Shown: positions 10,153-20,175 of the stretch, in pieces
Numbering within the stretch: position 1 is the first letter of the stretch
How the letters are laid out: every line of letters starts with the position of its first letter
Source: Actinernus sp. WN-2022
Lineage: Eukaryota > Cnidaria > Anthozoa > Actiniaria > Actinernidae
Direction of reading: 5' to 3'
NCBI GenBank assembly: GCA_030867875.1
Contig: JAOWCC010000286.1
Span: forward strand, 1,736,001-1,800,000
Length of the DNA stretch: 64,000 nucleotides
Program-made: the position numbers and the translations under genes
The notes under the pieces: generated by a model
What the model was told of the DNA's origin: nothing
The model's input: the letters and a program-made list of their open reading frames with translations, nothing else
The model's database searches: none

Positions 10153-11826
10153 GTGGAGCGGCGGGACGGTATCAGGCTCCAGCATGCGGGCAATGAAGGA
10201 GAGAAGCGCGTGGGCCCTTACAAACTGGATGGGTACCACGCCGCCACCCACACGGCCTACGAAATCGACGGTTGTCATTGGCATGGCTGCGACCGCTGTA
10301 CCTCCCAAGAGAGAGTCCACCCCCTACTCCACTGTACCATGAGAACGTTGGCCGACCGCACACGGGATAAAGCGGCGTACCTGAAACAGCAAGGGTACCA
10401 CGTGGTCCAGACCAGGGAGTGTGAAATCCGCACGGCCATGGCCTTGGACCCTACCATCGCCGCCCTAGCGCCCATCCCTCAAGCCCAGCTTCCACTCGAT
10501 CCCAAGAAGGCCTTCTTTGGGGGTCGTACCAACGGGATTAAGACCTACTGGGAAGCCCAGGAGGGAGAATGGATGGAGGCCCTGGATGTGTGCTCCCTGT
10601 ACCCCTGGGTGCAAAAGACGAAACGATTCCCGCTGGGCCATCCAGAAATCCTCACCGAGAATTTAGACCCCACCCTACCCTACGAGGGGTTAATCCACCT
10701 CAAGATCGTACCGCCACGCCGGTTGTTTTTCCCCGTCCTCCCTACGCACGTGGGTGAAAAACTTCTGTTTGCCCTCTGCCGGACCTGCGCAGAAGAAAAG
10801 AACGATGACGAGGCCAGGGCTTTGACAGGGACCTGGGTAAGCCACAAACTCCACGCGGCCCTGCGACACGGCTACCGGGTCATGGAAGTCTCCCGTGTGT
10901 GGCATTATTCAGAGTCGGAACGATACGATCCCGCCACCGACACCAAGGGGTTGTTCACCGACTACGTGAACACCTTTCTCAAGATGAAGCAAGAGGCGAG
11001 CGGCTGGCCGCCCGGCTGCCACACCGACGCCGAGAAAGCAGCTTTTATAGAGATTTACCGGGTGAACACGGGGATCTTGCTGGAGTCGGAGAAGATCGTG
11101 TTCAACCCTGGTCTGCGGGCCCTGGCGAAATGGATCCTAAACACCTTGTGGGGCAAATTCGGCCAGAAACAGAACCCTCGGCAGACGGAGTACGTCACAG
11201 AACTGGACCGCTACTTTGAGCTCATGATGAGCGAAGAGAAGGAAGTGCAAGACATTCTGTTCGTCCACGAGGACATGGTGCAGGTTCACTACACCGCGAC
11301 GCCGCAGCACATCGACTCCAACCCCCATACCAACGTCGTGTTTGCCGCCTACACCACAGCCCACGCACGCCTGAAATTGTATTCTTACCTCGATCTCTTG
11401 AAGGAACGCATCGTGTACCACGATACCGACAGTATCTACTACACACGGAAAGTGGGCCAAGAGGCGCCCGCGATCGGCCGATTTCTAGGCGACATGACGA
11501 ACGAACTTAAAGAAGGGGAACATATTGTCCGTTTTGCGTGTACCGGTCCCAAGAGTTACGGGTATGAAACGAGTCAGGGCCGCACAGTCTGCAAGGTGAA
11601 GGGGTTACGCCTCAACGTACGAAATCGGGCGATCGTGAACCTCGAGACCATGGTGGCCATGGTGCAAGGCCAAGGGGAACCCACACGGACGGTGGTAACA
11701 CCGCACGCCATCCACCGCAATACCCAAGACCCGACGTTGCACACCCGCCCAGAGACCAAGACCTTCAAGGTGGTGTACGACAAGAGGATACTCCACGGGT
11801 ATGAGAGCTACCCTTACGGCTACTAA
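10153..11826 (+). pseudogene. polB: DNA polymerase B, 5'-truncated
   Basis: 557 open codons cover only the C-terminal half of a Polinton-type family B polymerase that would replicate the element. Near the start is YEIDGCHWHGC, the Cys/His segment that precedes the polymerase domain in this family. Motif A (LDVCSLYPW) is at about residue 143, motif B (NTLWGKFG) at about 332 and motif C (YHDTDSIYY) at about 420. Homology begins abruptly, and the first codon is GTG, not ATG. The 3'-5' exonuclease region (YxDxE) is absent upstream, so the 5' part was deleted. The polymerase catalytic motifs themselves are intact. It faces the leftward structural genes. Confidence 0.88.
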
Positions 11827-11929
11827 AAAAACAAAGAGACAGAGTTCAGAGGAAACAAAAAAATCCTTTTTTATTGTAATAAATGGTTCAGTTCCTTTGA
11901 GCTGTGATACCAAAGTCTCAGTCTTTTAT

Positions 11930-12196
11930 TTAGAGGAACTCCATCTTGTAAGGCTTGATACTTGTATGCTTGCGCAGGAATCCTTCCCAAATACAAATAT
12001 CATAGACCAACTCCACATAGAACCCATAATATGTTCCTTCGCAGTCGCTCAGCACATACTGCTTCCTTTCGCCTTCGCTCAGGTAATCTTCCATCCACTT
12101 ACCAAACGTAGAATAGCACATGTGGCACTCGCCAACATTGACATCGCCGCCTTCATCAGCTCCATAGAAAGTAATATCTAGACCCATGACGTTCAC
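11930..12196 (-). CDS. Small acidic ORF, unknown
   Basis: 88 codons starting MNVMGLDITFYGADEGGDVN (a second Met at residue 4 could be the start). The protein is acidic, with aromatic residues and scattered Cys. It lies in the gap between the convergent PolB remnant and the structural cluster, in the GC-rich element. No family was recognised. ORF length and position support it only modestly. Confidence 0.35.
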   Translation of the reverse strand: MNVMGLDITFYGADEGGDVNVGECHMCYSTFGKWMEDYLSEGERKQYVLSDCEGTYYGFYVELVYDICIWEGFLRKHTSIKPYKMEFL

Positions 12197-12253
12197 AGCT
12201 TGAAGAGCAACGAGTAATGATAGAGAATTGTGTCTGTGGAAGTCTTTTTTTCT

Positions 12254-12499
12254 TCAAGTCTTTTTCTTCAGTTGTTTGACGCGCCACCGGCTGATACTCT
12301 TGCCTTTGCGCTTGCCCGAAGTGGTCGTCGTTCGGATCGTTGTTTCGGTACGGCCGTCTTTCGATTTGCGGCTTGTGATCTTGCGGACTGTTTGCTTGCC
12401 TCCTTGCTTGCTCTTTTTCCTCTTCCGGTTCGCTCGGGCGATTCGGCGGTTCCAGAGCGCTTGTCCCAATCCCGAGGGTCTCGTTAGGGTTCGTGCCAT
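12254..12499 (-). CDS. Very basic small protein (core-like)
   Basis: 81 residues, MARTLTRPSGLGQALWNRRI at the start, then rich in Lys/Arg/Thr throughout. The composition fits a DNA-condensing virion core peptide like adenovirus pVII/pX, but similarity is compositional only. It is followed on the same strand by no further structural gene. Confidence 0.45.
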   Translation of the reverse strand: MARTLTRPSGLGQALWNRRIARANRKRKKSKQGGKQTVRKITSRKSKDGRTETTIRTTTTSGKRKGKSISRWRVKQLKKKT

Positions 12500-12518
12500 G
12501 GCGTTAATGAAGCAGGGT

Positions 12519-13322
12519 TTAAAAAGGTTGCCAATTTAAAGGCGGTTTTTCGGTGGGGCCTCTGCCAAAAGAGAGGCGGCGGCTGCCCCCACGGGGGAAG
12601 GCTTTGTAGGGGGTCCTGGAGAACGGTGTTTCCTCTCGGCGGGGCGGGAGATCTTTGTAGGGTTGGGGCGGGGGCTTCTCGGGAGTCGCGGCGGATCGTT
12701 TAGGCCGGGGCGTGAACTCTTTCTTCTTGGAGATCAGATCCCGGGGGTGGCGGACGAGATCTTTAGGAATTTTTTCTTCCGCTAGAAATTGCATGAAATC
12801 GCGGTAGCCGGGCGACGTCCGGGTGGAAGAAGGATGCACCGCTTCTTTAATCAGATCGGCAATTTGAATGCCCGGTAGGGTTTGCCCCTAGAGTTTCACT
12901 TCCCCTTGCGCATTCCAGGAAATTTTCTGTGCTCCTTTCAACTTCAACAGATTGACCAGTTTGCTGGAAGGGGGCACGCGGCGCAAAGCGCCCCTTTGGC
13001 TCTGGGTTAACACTTTTGCCGCCACGGCCATGAAGGGACTAGGCTCAATGGTTTCGCGACGCCGGACGTATTTTTGGAGTAAATCTTCAAACTGGTCGGC
13101 GCTTTCCGGTTTCTCTGGGGTCTCTAGGACCTGCGCCATGGCCGTTTGGTACTGACTGAGCACTTTAACCCCTTTGGTCGTGTCCACACGAAGCTGTTGT
13201 TCCAACCACCGCATGGACTCTTCCGGCACCAAGACCATGCGCATGGGGTTCTTTCCCGTGGCGGCCCCCTCGGCCTCTTTCATCGCTTTTTTCGTTTGCG
13301 CGGGTGTCGCTTCACTGACCAT
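12519..13322 (-). pseudogene. Conserved Polinton structural ORF with in-frame TAG
   Basis: Two ORFs (13322-12888 and 12839-12519) are in the same frame, separated by a single TAG at 12888-12890 and 16 sense codons. The region before the stop (ISWNAQGEVKL) and after it (GQTLPGIQIADLIKEA, then PKDLVRHP) has the look of a protein widespread in animal Polintons that ends with an internal-fragment and helical motif. That is recognition from memory, not a search. The C-terminal part is Pro/Arg-rich. The role is unknown, probably virion-associated. The nonsense codon would truncate the product at 144 residues. Confidence 0.55.
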
Positions 13323-13579
13323 CGCGTCACCGAAATTCCTTCTGGGGCTGGAGGATGGTGTGGGGACCGCTTCCTTTTCCCTGTCCCTGTCTGAGATTTG
13401 TTCTTCTGCTGTCGCGTCTTATACGTTCTTTGGATTTGCTTCGCCGCCCGGACGGTCCTGCTGACTTTTTTACCCGGCACGGTTTGGCGTTGTCTTTTTC
13501 GAAGACGGGCTAAAAATAACTGCCACCGGGCCGGGTCAGTACCCGCAGGCGCCGGTAAGTTGCGGATTTTTTGGACCAT
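13280..13579 (-). CDS. Basic Lys/Arg/Gln-rich ORF, probable core protein
   Basis: 99 residues, starting MVQKIRNLPAPAGTDPARWQ, then strongly basic. It overlaps the start of the following ORF by 43 nt in another frame, so it may be the N-terminal part of that gene displaced by a frameshift. No specific family assignment. Confidence 0.4.
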   Translation of the reverse strand: MVQKIRNLPAPAGTDPARWQLFLARLRKRQRQTVPGKKVSRTVRAAKQIQRTYKTRQQKNKSQTGTGKRKRSPHHPPAPEGISVTRWSVKRHPRKRKKR

Positions 13580-13712
13580 TCAGGACCAGATATAAGGTTG
13601 ACTCAGTTCTTGGGCGTACTCTTCCGGAAAAGGGTATTTTGTCGTCGGGTAGCCTGGAGCCCTGTACCCTCCGGCTTGTTCCAGCTCTTTCTTGAAACTT
13701 AAACTTAACCCT

Positions 13713-14174
13713 CTACGGAACAACGTACCCTCTGGCTTGCTCCAGAGCTATCTTGACTCCGTAGCCCACGCCTCCACTGATGGCGCCAGCGGCTACGGCT
13801 TTGCCAGCAACAACGGCTGCGGCAATGAGGGCGGCGGTCGTGAAAATGAACCCTCCTCGCTGGCCCACGGCCTTTTTAAGCTTGGCTTTCTGCAACGCTG
13901 TCGAGGAGGAGAGCAGAATCATTTTCCTCACGGCCGGTGGTAGGGCCTTGCTGGCTATTTTTCGAAGTTTTGCCTTGATGGGGGCAAAAATTTTCTTCGC
14001 GCGGGCGCCTATCGGAAAAGTCCCGAGCAAGGCGTTGTGCACCACTTCGTTGACGGCGTTGATTTGAGTGTGGCTCGCGGCCCGGATGAGTTTCTTTTTC
14101 TGACCGAGATCCGCTTTGGCAAATTGACGGAGGAACGTAGCGCTGCGTTGAAGCAAGGGGGAGGCCATCACCAC
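13713..14174 (-). CDS. Polinton structural protein with C-terminal hydrophobic segment
   Basis: 153 residues. The first ~100 are helical and basic (LLQRSATFLRQFAKA... NEVVHNALLGTFPI), followed by a Gly/Ala-rich hydrophobic stretch (TTAALIAAAVVAGKAVAAGA) at about 110-140. I associate the N-terminal pattern with a small ORF common in invertebrate Polintons, of unknown function. The hydrophobic end could interact with membranes as minor capsid proteins do. Same strand as, and just downstream of, the ATPase gene. Confidence 0.5.
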   Translation of the reverse strand: MVMASPLLQRSATFLRQFAKADLGQKKKLIRAASHTQINAVNEVVHNALLGTFPIGARAKKIFAPIKAKLRKIASKALPPAVRKMILLSSSTALQKAKLKKAVGQRGGFIFTTAALIAAAVVAGKAVAAGAISGGVGYGVKIALEQARGYVVP

Positions 14175-14242
14175 AACTGAACGGATTCCCTGGGGGGCTT
14201 AGCCTATAAAGTTAATCCAATCCACTTTGTTCCCTTCGCCAC

Positions 14243-15217
14243 TCAGGACCTTGAAATAGGGGGATGGAAGGTTGTTTTTGTGTTGGGCCTTTTCCACACC
14301 GCCCCACGAAGGCCTTGGAGCGGGGCGCGGCCCTTTGTTTTTTTCGCTCTTTTAGCCGCGGGGGTCTTCTTCTTCTTCTTCCTCTTAGAGCGTCCTCGTT
14401 GTTGGCTCTTTCGTAGTTGTTGTTGCATCGTTTTGGTGGTGTTGGCAAAAAAATGGGGCTTTCCTCGTTGTTGGTACATCGCTTTGCCGATGTTGCCCAT
14501 AACGTCAAGGCTAGGTTTTAGCATGGGGGTAATTTCCTTCTTCAGTTCCGCCCAAATACCAGCCCCCTTTTGATCCTCCTCCAGCACGTAGGCGTGATGC
14601 TGTTTTCCGTCCTCGGAGAAAATGTTGGTGCGCAATCGGATTTGGGGCGGGGTCCTGGGATGCAAATCGAAGAGGAGGTAGCCAAAGGGGCGTTGGGTAG
14701 CGTCCTGGTAGGCCCGCATCACTGCCGGTACTTGCCCCGGAAAGGCCTGCTCGGCCAATTTCCGGACTTGCAACGAATCCCGAGCGTTTTTAAAAGCCAC
14801 CAGGTAGTGGGCGTTGATGGAAATGGTGCGCGCGTACTTGCCTGGGGGGAAAATGTTCTGGGTCAGGTACAGCACGGAAATGTTGTGGTGGTGCGAGCCT
14901 TTGGTGAACAGGTCCACCACCCGCTCGTCCTTGGAGCCTTCTTTCATCAAATCGTCCAGGATCAAGAGGCCTGGCTTGCCGCGGAAGGGGGCGTACGGAT
15001 CGTCGGGAAGCCCCGCCACAAATTTCACCCCCAATTGTTTTTGCATTGCGGTGAAACGGGGTTGCCAGGCGCTACCATAGCAGTACACGATCGTGAGGGG
15101 TGGTTGGGTGAAATGTGATTTCACATGGTGCAAGAGTCTTTCGGTGAACACCGTTTTCCCCGATTGACTCTGATCCGTGATCAAGATATTGCAGGGCGCT
15201 TGGAAACGGACATCCAT
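14243..15217 (-). CDS. DNA-packaging ATPase (A32/FtsK-HerA type)
   Basis: 324 residues. Walker A is DQSQSGKT at residues 15-22; Walker B is LLILDDLM at about 104-111, followed by a Gln motif (VLYLTQNIFPPG) at about 134. This is the pattern of genome-packaging ATPases of Polintons, adintoviruses and NCLDVs. Residues 240-324 form a basic Lys/Arg-rich tail not needed by the fold. The start ATG lies inside the last 40 nt of the protease ORF. It is one of the few genes of element 1 without an obvious break. Confidence 0.9.
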   Translation of the reverse strand: MDVRFQAPCNILITDQSQSGKTVFTERLLHHVKSHFTQPPLTIVYCYGSAWQPRFTAMQKQLGVKFVAGLPDDPYAPFRGKPGLLILDDLMKEGSKDERVVDLFTKGSHHHNISVLYLTQNIFPPGKYARTISINAHYLVAFKNARDSLQVRKLAEQAFPGQVPAVMRAYQDATQRPFGYLLFDLHPRTPPQIRLRTNIFSEDGKQHHAYVLEEDQKGAGIWAELKKEITPMLKPSLDVMGNIGKAMYQQRGKPHFFANTTKTMQQQLRKSQQRGRSKRKKKKKTPAAKRAKKTKGRAPLQGLRGAVWKRPNTKTTFHPPISRS

Positions 15218-15816
15218 CGTGCCTCACCCCTTCCCAAGAATAACAAGACATGGAGGTGGGTTTCCTTGTTTTTTTTGTTTTTTTTATTGTCTCTCAAACT
15301 GATAACACATTGATCGTGAAGAAAACTGTCTTGCTGCTGCCACCGCGCCACACTCCGGCGCTGGTACTGGCGCTGCCAGGCTTGGAGGGCCCGGTCCCTG
15401 GTTGTCTTGGTCTTCCACCGCTGGAGGTTCTGCAGGACCTCCGCCAGGGTCCGTCCGTGAGCTCGGCGCAGGAGGTAGTACAGGCAATAACTACCGCACA
15501 CGTTGGACTTGTTCCCTTGCAACATCACGTTGTTTTCCCTATGCTGGGCGTTCCCCTGCCGCACGTACTCTTGCAACCCGTAATAAGAGGCGGGAAAGCC
15601 ATAACTGTCGAAGAATTCATTCAGGCCTTGGCGCGGAAAATAAAAGGCCAACCAATGGGTGCCTGGTCCGTCGGCGTTGTCGGTATTGAGAATGAACGAG
15701 GCGGGGCGGGTCACGCGGCGGGGCCGTAGGTCCATGGGAAACACGCCCCGAAACGAGGCGCGGAGCCACCAATCGTGACGGGCCAAGACCGCCAATTGCG
15801 ACGTGTAGGTGGTCAT
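15181..15816 (-). CDS. Adenain-like maturation cysteine protease
   Basis: 211 residues. The triad region is recognisable: His in GTHWLAFYF at about 54, Asp in EFFDSYG at about 70 and Cys in NVCGSYCLYYLL at about 110, as in adenovirus protease and Polinton homologues. RASFRGVFPMDLRP at about 19-32 matches the conserved N-terminal NFRGVF segment. Residues after ~125 are a basic tail that overlaps the ATPase start. It would process capsid proteins during virion maturation. No break was seen. Confidence 0.88.
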   Translation of the reverse strand: MTTYTSQLAVLARHDWWLRASFRGVFPMDLRPRRVTRPASFILNTDNADGPGTHWLAFYFPRQGLNEFFDSYGFPASYYGLQEYVRQGNAQHRENNVMLQGNKSNVCGSYCLYYLLRRAHGRTLAEVLQNLQRWKTKTTRDRALQAWQRQYQRRSVARWQQQDSFLHDQCVISLRDNKKNKKNKETHLHVLLFLGRGEARWMSVSKRPAIS

Positions 15817-15820
15817 CGGC

Positions 15821-17124
15821 TTACGACTTTTTCACTTCTCGGCTGCTGTTGATTTCGTACGCGGCGTCAAACTCGCAGTTCACGTACACGGATAGGGTCT
15901 CGGCGACGCCTGCCTCAAACTGAAGCCGGATGCCCACCGTCCCGTACTGTTGTATGTTCATGTGCGAGGCGCTGCCACTGCCGTCTGGGGTGAAGTCAAA
16001 ACACAGGATAGCGTACCCCTTGTCCCAATCGGTCCGGGTAATGTCAATCCCATGGTTGGCGCTCATGGCGCCTTGGGACAGGAACAAGGTATTGTAACCG
16101 TCCAGGGTTTTCCCAGTCGCAAATTCGAGGCGGGAGAAGGTCTACCGTAAGCGTCGCGCGGGTCATCCCAAACCTTTGGAAATTGAAAGGATTCTTTTTC
16201 AGAGCTCCCAAACTGTTCGCACTCCCCATCAAGGCAATACGCATGCGTCGGGGGATGCGTCCGCCCAGGAAATCCGTTTTCTCAAAGGTAGTGTCCCCCA
16301 GGGAAATGGTGAACATCCGTTCTTCTTCGCTGTTGTAAGGGTAGAGGACGGGCTGGGACACGAGTTTCACTTCGATTCTCTTCATGAAGTCCTTGTTGCA
16401 GACACTGACGCGACGGAAGAAAGTGACCCTCTTCAGCACGATTTTGGCAGCAGCTGCTTCCCCCGCCGCACTGTCCCCCATGAGGGCGAAGGCGTTGCTG
16501 GCAGGGGTGTGGCGGAATTCTAGGGGTACTCCGTTGAGGAGTAGTTTGTTGGTGAAGGCTGCGTCAATGTAAAACATCCCGGTCAGTTCCACCACTTTAC
16601 TGTCCCCGGTGTAGCCCGCCCGCATATTCAATCCTGTGTTGGCCCCGGCGATGTCGAAATCATCCATGGAACCGGCCGCGTCCTTGTAGTACAGCTTCGA
16701 GGTCAGGGGTATAGTTGAGGAGGGTGCTGAGGTAGGCTTTGTAGGGGTAGGTTTTGGTGCTCATGGTCATCCATTCCCCGTTCAAGGCCATATCTATTTG
16801 CGACCAGAGGGAATGAAACCAATTGTTGACGGGGTCCAGCTTCAAATCGGTCGTTAAATTCCCGCCGTTGGCTTTCACGAGGTTGGCCGTCACCTTGAAA
16901 TAACTTCTAGGCAGCACGGTGTAATAGGGACTGACGGGGAGGTAAAATTCCACGGGCGACCCGGGCAAGAGGGCCGATTTGGGAGCGTGCTCTGACCAAT
17001 AGCCTCGTTCTTCGACCGCTTGGGCCAATTCCTTGCCGAAAAAATCCAAATGGGTGTTGTAGCCGCCCAACATGTTGGGTAGGGGCGGTTTGCCCATGCC
17101 TGCGACCGTAGTCATGGTGTTCAA
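15821..17124 (-). pseudogene. Major capsid protein (hexon-like), broken over three frames
   Basis: Three overlapping minus-strand ORFs (17124-16660, 16667-16044 and 16087-15821) in different frames together cover what is normally one double-jelly-roll capsid gene of roughly 420-450 residues. The first begins MNTMTTVAGMGKPPLPNMLG; the second holds PRRMRIALMGSANSLGALKKN, a segment typical of adintovirus/Polinton hexons with a region I know as the RRxxxxLxxxxxxxG pattern; the last ends in a beta-rich CEFDAAYEI. Two frameshifts, near 16665 and 16085, make it non-functional unless they are assembly errors. Identity as hexon rests on position (between protease and penton) and these segments. Confidence 0.75.
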
Positions 17125-17133
17125 TAATCGTCG

Positions 17134-17755
17134 TCAAAGATATCTCTCGCGAAACGTGCACGCTTGACGGCCTTCGAAGGAATGAGAGGGAGAGCCTGTT
17201 TCTTTCTTTCTTTTATTCTTGTTGGCCGCGGGCCGTGCCACGGGTCGCTTCGCCGGCTTCTTCGTCTTTTTCTTTTTCGGCGCCACCCCCGCTATCTTTT
17301 CTAGGCCTTGGATCAACTTTTTACTGGTTTTCTTGCCGAGCACACGGGCCGCCCCTTGACTCGTGTCCTTCACGATTTGCTTCACCACCCTCTTGCCAAA
17401 TTTCTTTTTCAGATGAGCGAGAATCTTTTGTCCTCCTTTTTTAGCCACCGCCCCCGCGACGGTACCGGCCAGCGCTTTGCCCGCCATGGCGGCTAAAGGG
17501 GCTAGCGCTAGGGGCAAGAGCCCACCCTTTTGATTCTTGACCGGTCCGTAGCCACCGAGTTCATTCCAGTGGATAGGGATGAGTCCACCGCCGCCTTGCT
17601 GCCCCGACCCCCCTGGAAGACAGGAATGGAGGTGGGCGTGCGTTGAGGGCTGGAGGCGTGGGCGGGGAGCGCATGGAACACAGGTATCCTCCGCCAACCA
17701 CGTCCCCCATAGATGGCACCGGTGCCATAGTCCCCGTAGACGCTCCATAATTCAT
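17134..17755 (-). pseudogene. Basic/hydrophobic virion core protein (frameshifted)
   Basis: The start is probably ATG at 17755 (MNYGASTGTMAPVPSMGDVV), because the long ORF's first ~50 residues look like out-of-frame translation. The homologous part resumes in the other frame around GGGGLIPIHWNELGG, followed by an Ala/Gly-rich hydrophobic segment and a Lys-rich C-terminus (KKKKTKKPAKRPVARPAANK). A shift within the G/C runs near 17590-17640 connects them. The composition resembles adenovirus pVI/pX-like minor proteins. It sits between the penton and hexon genes. Confidence 0.5.
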
Positions 17756-18800
17756 CCTTTCCTTTTCAGAGTGCGCTTCACAAATTCCAATGTCGCCACC
17801 ACGGTCGCTGTTGAGGTGAATGAGATGCGTTGGCCGGACTCGTCGGTTATAAGGATTTCCAGCGTGTCAAACACCGTTTTGGCGAGCGGAAAGTACCGCA
17901 TGACCGGAAAGTCTCGTTCCACCACCTTGTTGTAAGGGACCTGGGCCGCCACGACCCTCAGTAAGGGCGCTTTCACATCCCCCACGATGTGGGGCTCAAT
18001 CAGATCGCAGTACACGTACAAACTGCGTACGGGTTGGTGTTTAAAATCGCGGTTGAGCAGGTAGGGTTTGGTCGTTGAGAATTTCAGGCCGGAATAATAG
18101 GTGGACCAACACCCGGGTTGGTAGCCTATCAGAGGTGTTTTCTTTTCCTTCTCGTTCTCCGAAAATATTTGGGGCGTGTGCCCGTCGCCAAACCCCAACA
18201 GCTTGGCCAGCCAAGGGCTCACAGCAAAATAGCTCCCCTTATCGTTTATTTTAAGGGACAGGTATACTCTCCCATCGACATCTTTGGAGTCCCACAACCA
18301 GGATACGGGAGGGATGTCGTTCGGGGAGATGGCCACTTCGATAGCTTTGGCATTCCCATAGTTCCCTGGGGCCAACACAATGGTCGAATGGATCTTGTAA
18401 TGCCTGGGAAACAAGGTGGCACCTGTTCCCGTGGACGCGGGACTCAGGTAGTATACGGTCCGGTCTTTCTTCGAGACCGACTCGGGGACCATGATGGCTT
18501 TGTCCGCGATCAACACCCCGGTATGGGTCCCTAAGATACTGGACATCAACGGGGTGTTGGGGCCTGGTTTTTTTAGCAGGCCCGCGGGATGCGAGGTGGC
18601 CTTTTTGGGATCGTTCTCCAAACCGATCATGTAGGCCAGTGGAGGGGGCAGGGCTAAAATGTACCCGTCCGTCACGGTTTGTTTCAATTCCAATTTCAAT
18701 TTCAATTTTGAGGATCGCTTGGAAACCCCCTTGCACCAAAGCACGACGCATGGCGTGGACCAGTTCTGTGACCGTTTCTGTGATTGTTTTTTCAGCCACG
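17752..18800 (-). pseudogene. Penton-like minor capsid protein (frameshifted N-terminus)
   Basis: The C-terminal ~320 codons are open and beta-rich. They end with VYCDLIEPHIVGDVKAPLLR and MRYFPLAKTVFDTLEILITD, a signature I associate with adintovirus penton proteins. The N-terminal part lies partly in another frame (18799-18660, ETVTELVHAMRRALVQGG), with the change near 18660-18700. The beginning of the protein is missing where it abuts an integrase remnant. A penton would sit at capsid vertices. Not expected to be functional as it stands. Confidence 0.7.
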
Positions 18801-19060
18801 ATAAAGTAGTGGTACGGGTCACCCCCACTTCGTTAGCCGCTTTCACCAGACGGGCAGCACCCCCAAAGGCAGCAGGGCTCGTAATACAACGCCTCGAGCA
18901 GCGCGGAAGGATTTTTTTCTTCTCCTTCTTGCGCCCCATAATCCTCAAAATGAGAGCCCTGAATAATCACTTTTCCTCCGCAACACGCCAAGAGACAACG
19001 GATACGTTTCAAAATGCCGTGGCACTTGAGGGACGGACCTCCTCCTCCGCCGCAGGGCAT
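18795..19060 (-). pseudogene. Retroviral-type integrase, N-terminal remnant
   Basis: Two frames give the pieces LLEALYYEP and FGGAARLVKAANEVGVTRTT followed by LSWLKKQ. This is the conserved YYxP...G...L..AA.V......WL..Q N-terminal region of Polinton integrases, also seen in element 2 at 57496-57600. It is split by a frameshift near 18875. The catalytic DDE core does not follow; instead the sequence continues into the penton gene. An internal deletion therefore joined mid-integrase to the penton N-terminus. Confidence 0.65.
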
Positions 19061-19162
19061 TCTGTACTCTCCCCGAGTCTAGCGCGCCGTACCTCCCTTA
19101 TACTTTTTTTCCCTAGAAAAGAGACGACAGACACCGTCCTTTTTTCCCTTTAAATTTTTTTT

Positions 19163-20137
19163 TTACACGAAGCAAAAGGGAGACAGGGGAACGTCTCTGA
19201 GAGATTCTTGGGCCGTAGGGTACTTGCTCTCGTAGGTGCACCTCCTGCCACTGTCTTCGTACAATTTGTAGGTGAAGGTAAGGGGGTTGGTGAAAACGAC
19301 GACCGATTGCTTGATTATGCAGGTCCCACATTTTAGTTCCAGATAGATCTTCTTCAAGGCCTTCTCCAACAATCCTGGCGCGTACGGCATTGTCAACTTC
19401 TTGTCTTCCGCCCCCTCCTCGAACAGGTTACACGCAAAACTGTGGGCCATAGTGTTGAGGTAAGGGAAGAGTCCGTCCGCCATTGGGGTCTTCTCTCGCA
19501 CCAGGGTTTCCATTGTTTGCGAGGGGTACCAGTCGTGAATTTGAGTCACGTAATCCATGCCAAAACGTCTCACTTTGTCGTAGAGGGTATTGTCCACGAC
19601 CGCATACTTCCGTTTCTGGAACAAATGGGTGATCAGGGTTGCGACCAACTCTTTCTGCATAGCGTGGTAGGTTCCTTGGACATGCGCACGGAAGGTAGTT
19701 TCCAGGATCACCAGCCAAGTCGCCTTCCCCTCTTCTGTTTCCATGAACAAATCGTCCAGGGTCGCCGTACTTCCGTGGGTCAGCGTAAAATGAGATCTGA
19801 AAAAGTTGACCCCCCGCCTCTGCAGCATATGGCAGGTCAGCCGGTCCACAAAGTAACGCACGGCTGTCACGAACCAAGTCAGATTTTCTTTTGGCCTCTT
19901 CCTCTTTCTCTTCTCAGCCATCCTCTCTTCAGCCTCCTCCTCTTCTTCCTTCCTCTTCTCCCTCTTCTGTCTCTTCTCGCTCTGGACGGGGAGTCCTTCC
20001 TCCATGGCATCGTCGTCGTCACACTTGATCAACGCAATTATCTCGGCCACCCTCTTTTTGGAAACTTGTTCTTCTTTTTCTTCCTCATCCTCCTCTTCTC
20101 TCTCTTCCACTTCGTACTTCTCTAGGGCTGTGTTCAT
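19163..20137 (-). CDS. Unrecognised 324-aa element protein with acidic N-terminus
   Basis: Intact ORF from ATG at 20137 (MNTALEKYEVEEREEEDEEE). Residues 1-95 are a highly charged Glu/Lys/Arg region, likely coiled or disordered. Residues 95-324 form a folded-looking helical domain with aromatic residues (WFVTAVRYFVDRL, DYVTQIHDWYPSQ) and several Cys in the last 70 residues. No match to known Polinton genes is recalled. It is adjacent to, and on the same strand as, the next large unknown gene. It appears free of disrupting mutations, in contrast to the capsid genes. Confidence 0.6.
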   Translation of the reverse strand: MNTALEKYEVEEREEEDEEEKEEQVSKKRVAEIIALIKCDDDDAMEEGLPVQSEKRQKREKRKEEEEEAEERMAEKRKRKRPKENLTWFVTAVRYFVDRLTCHMLQRRGVNFFRSHFTLTHGSTATLDDLFMETEEGKATWLVILETTFRAHVQGTYHAMQKELVATLITHLFQKRKYAVVDNTLYDKVRRFGMDYVTQIHDWYPSQTMETLVREKTPMADGLFPYLNTMAHSFACNLFEEGAEDKKLTMPYAPGLLEKALKKIYLELKCGTCIIKQSVVVFTNPLTFTYKLYEDSGRRCTYESKYPTAQESLRDVPLSPFCFV

Positions 20138-20175
20138 GTGACCCCTTAAGGCATTGAAACGGTCCTGTACAGGGA

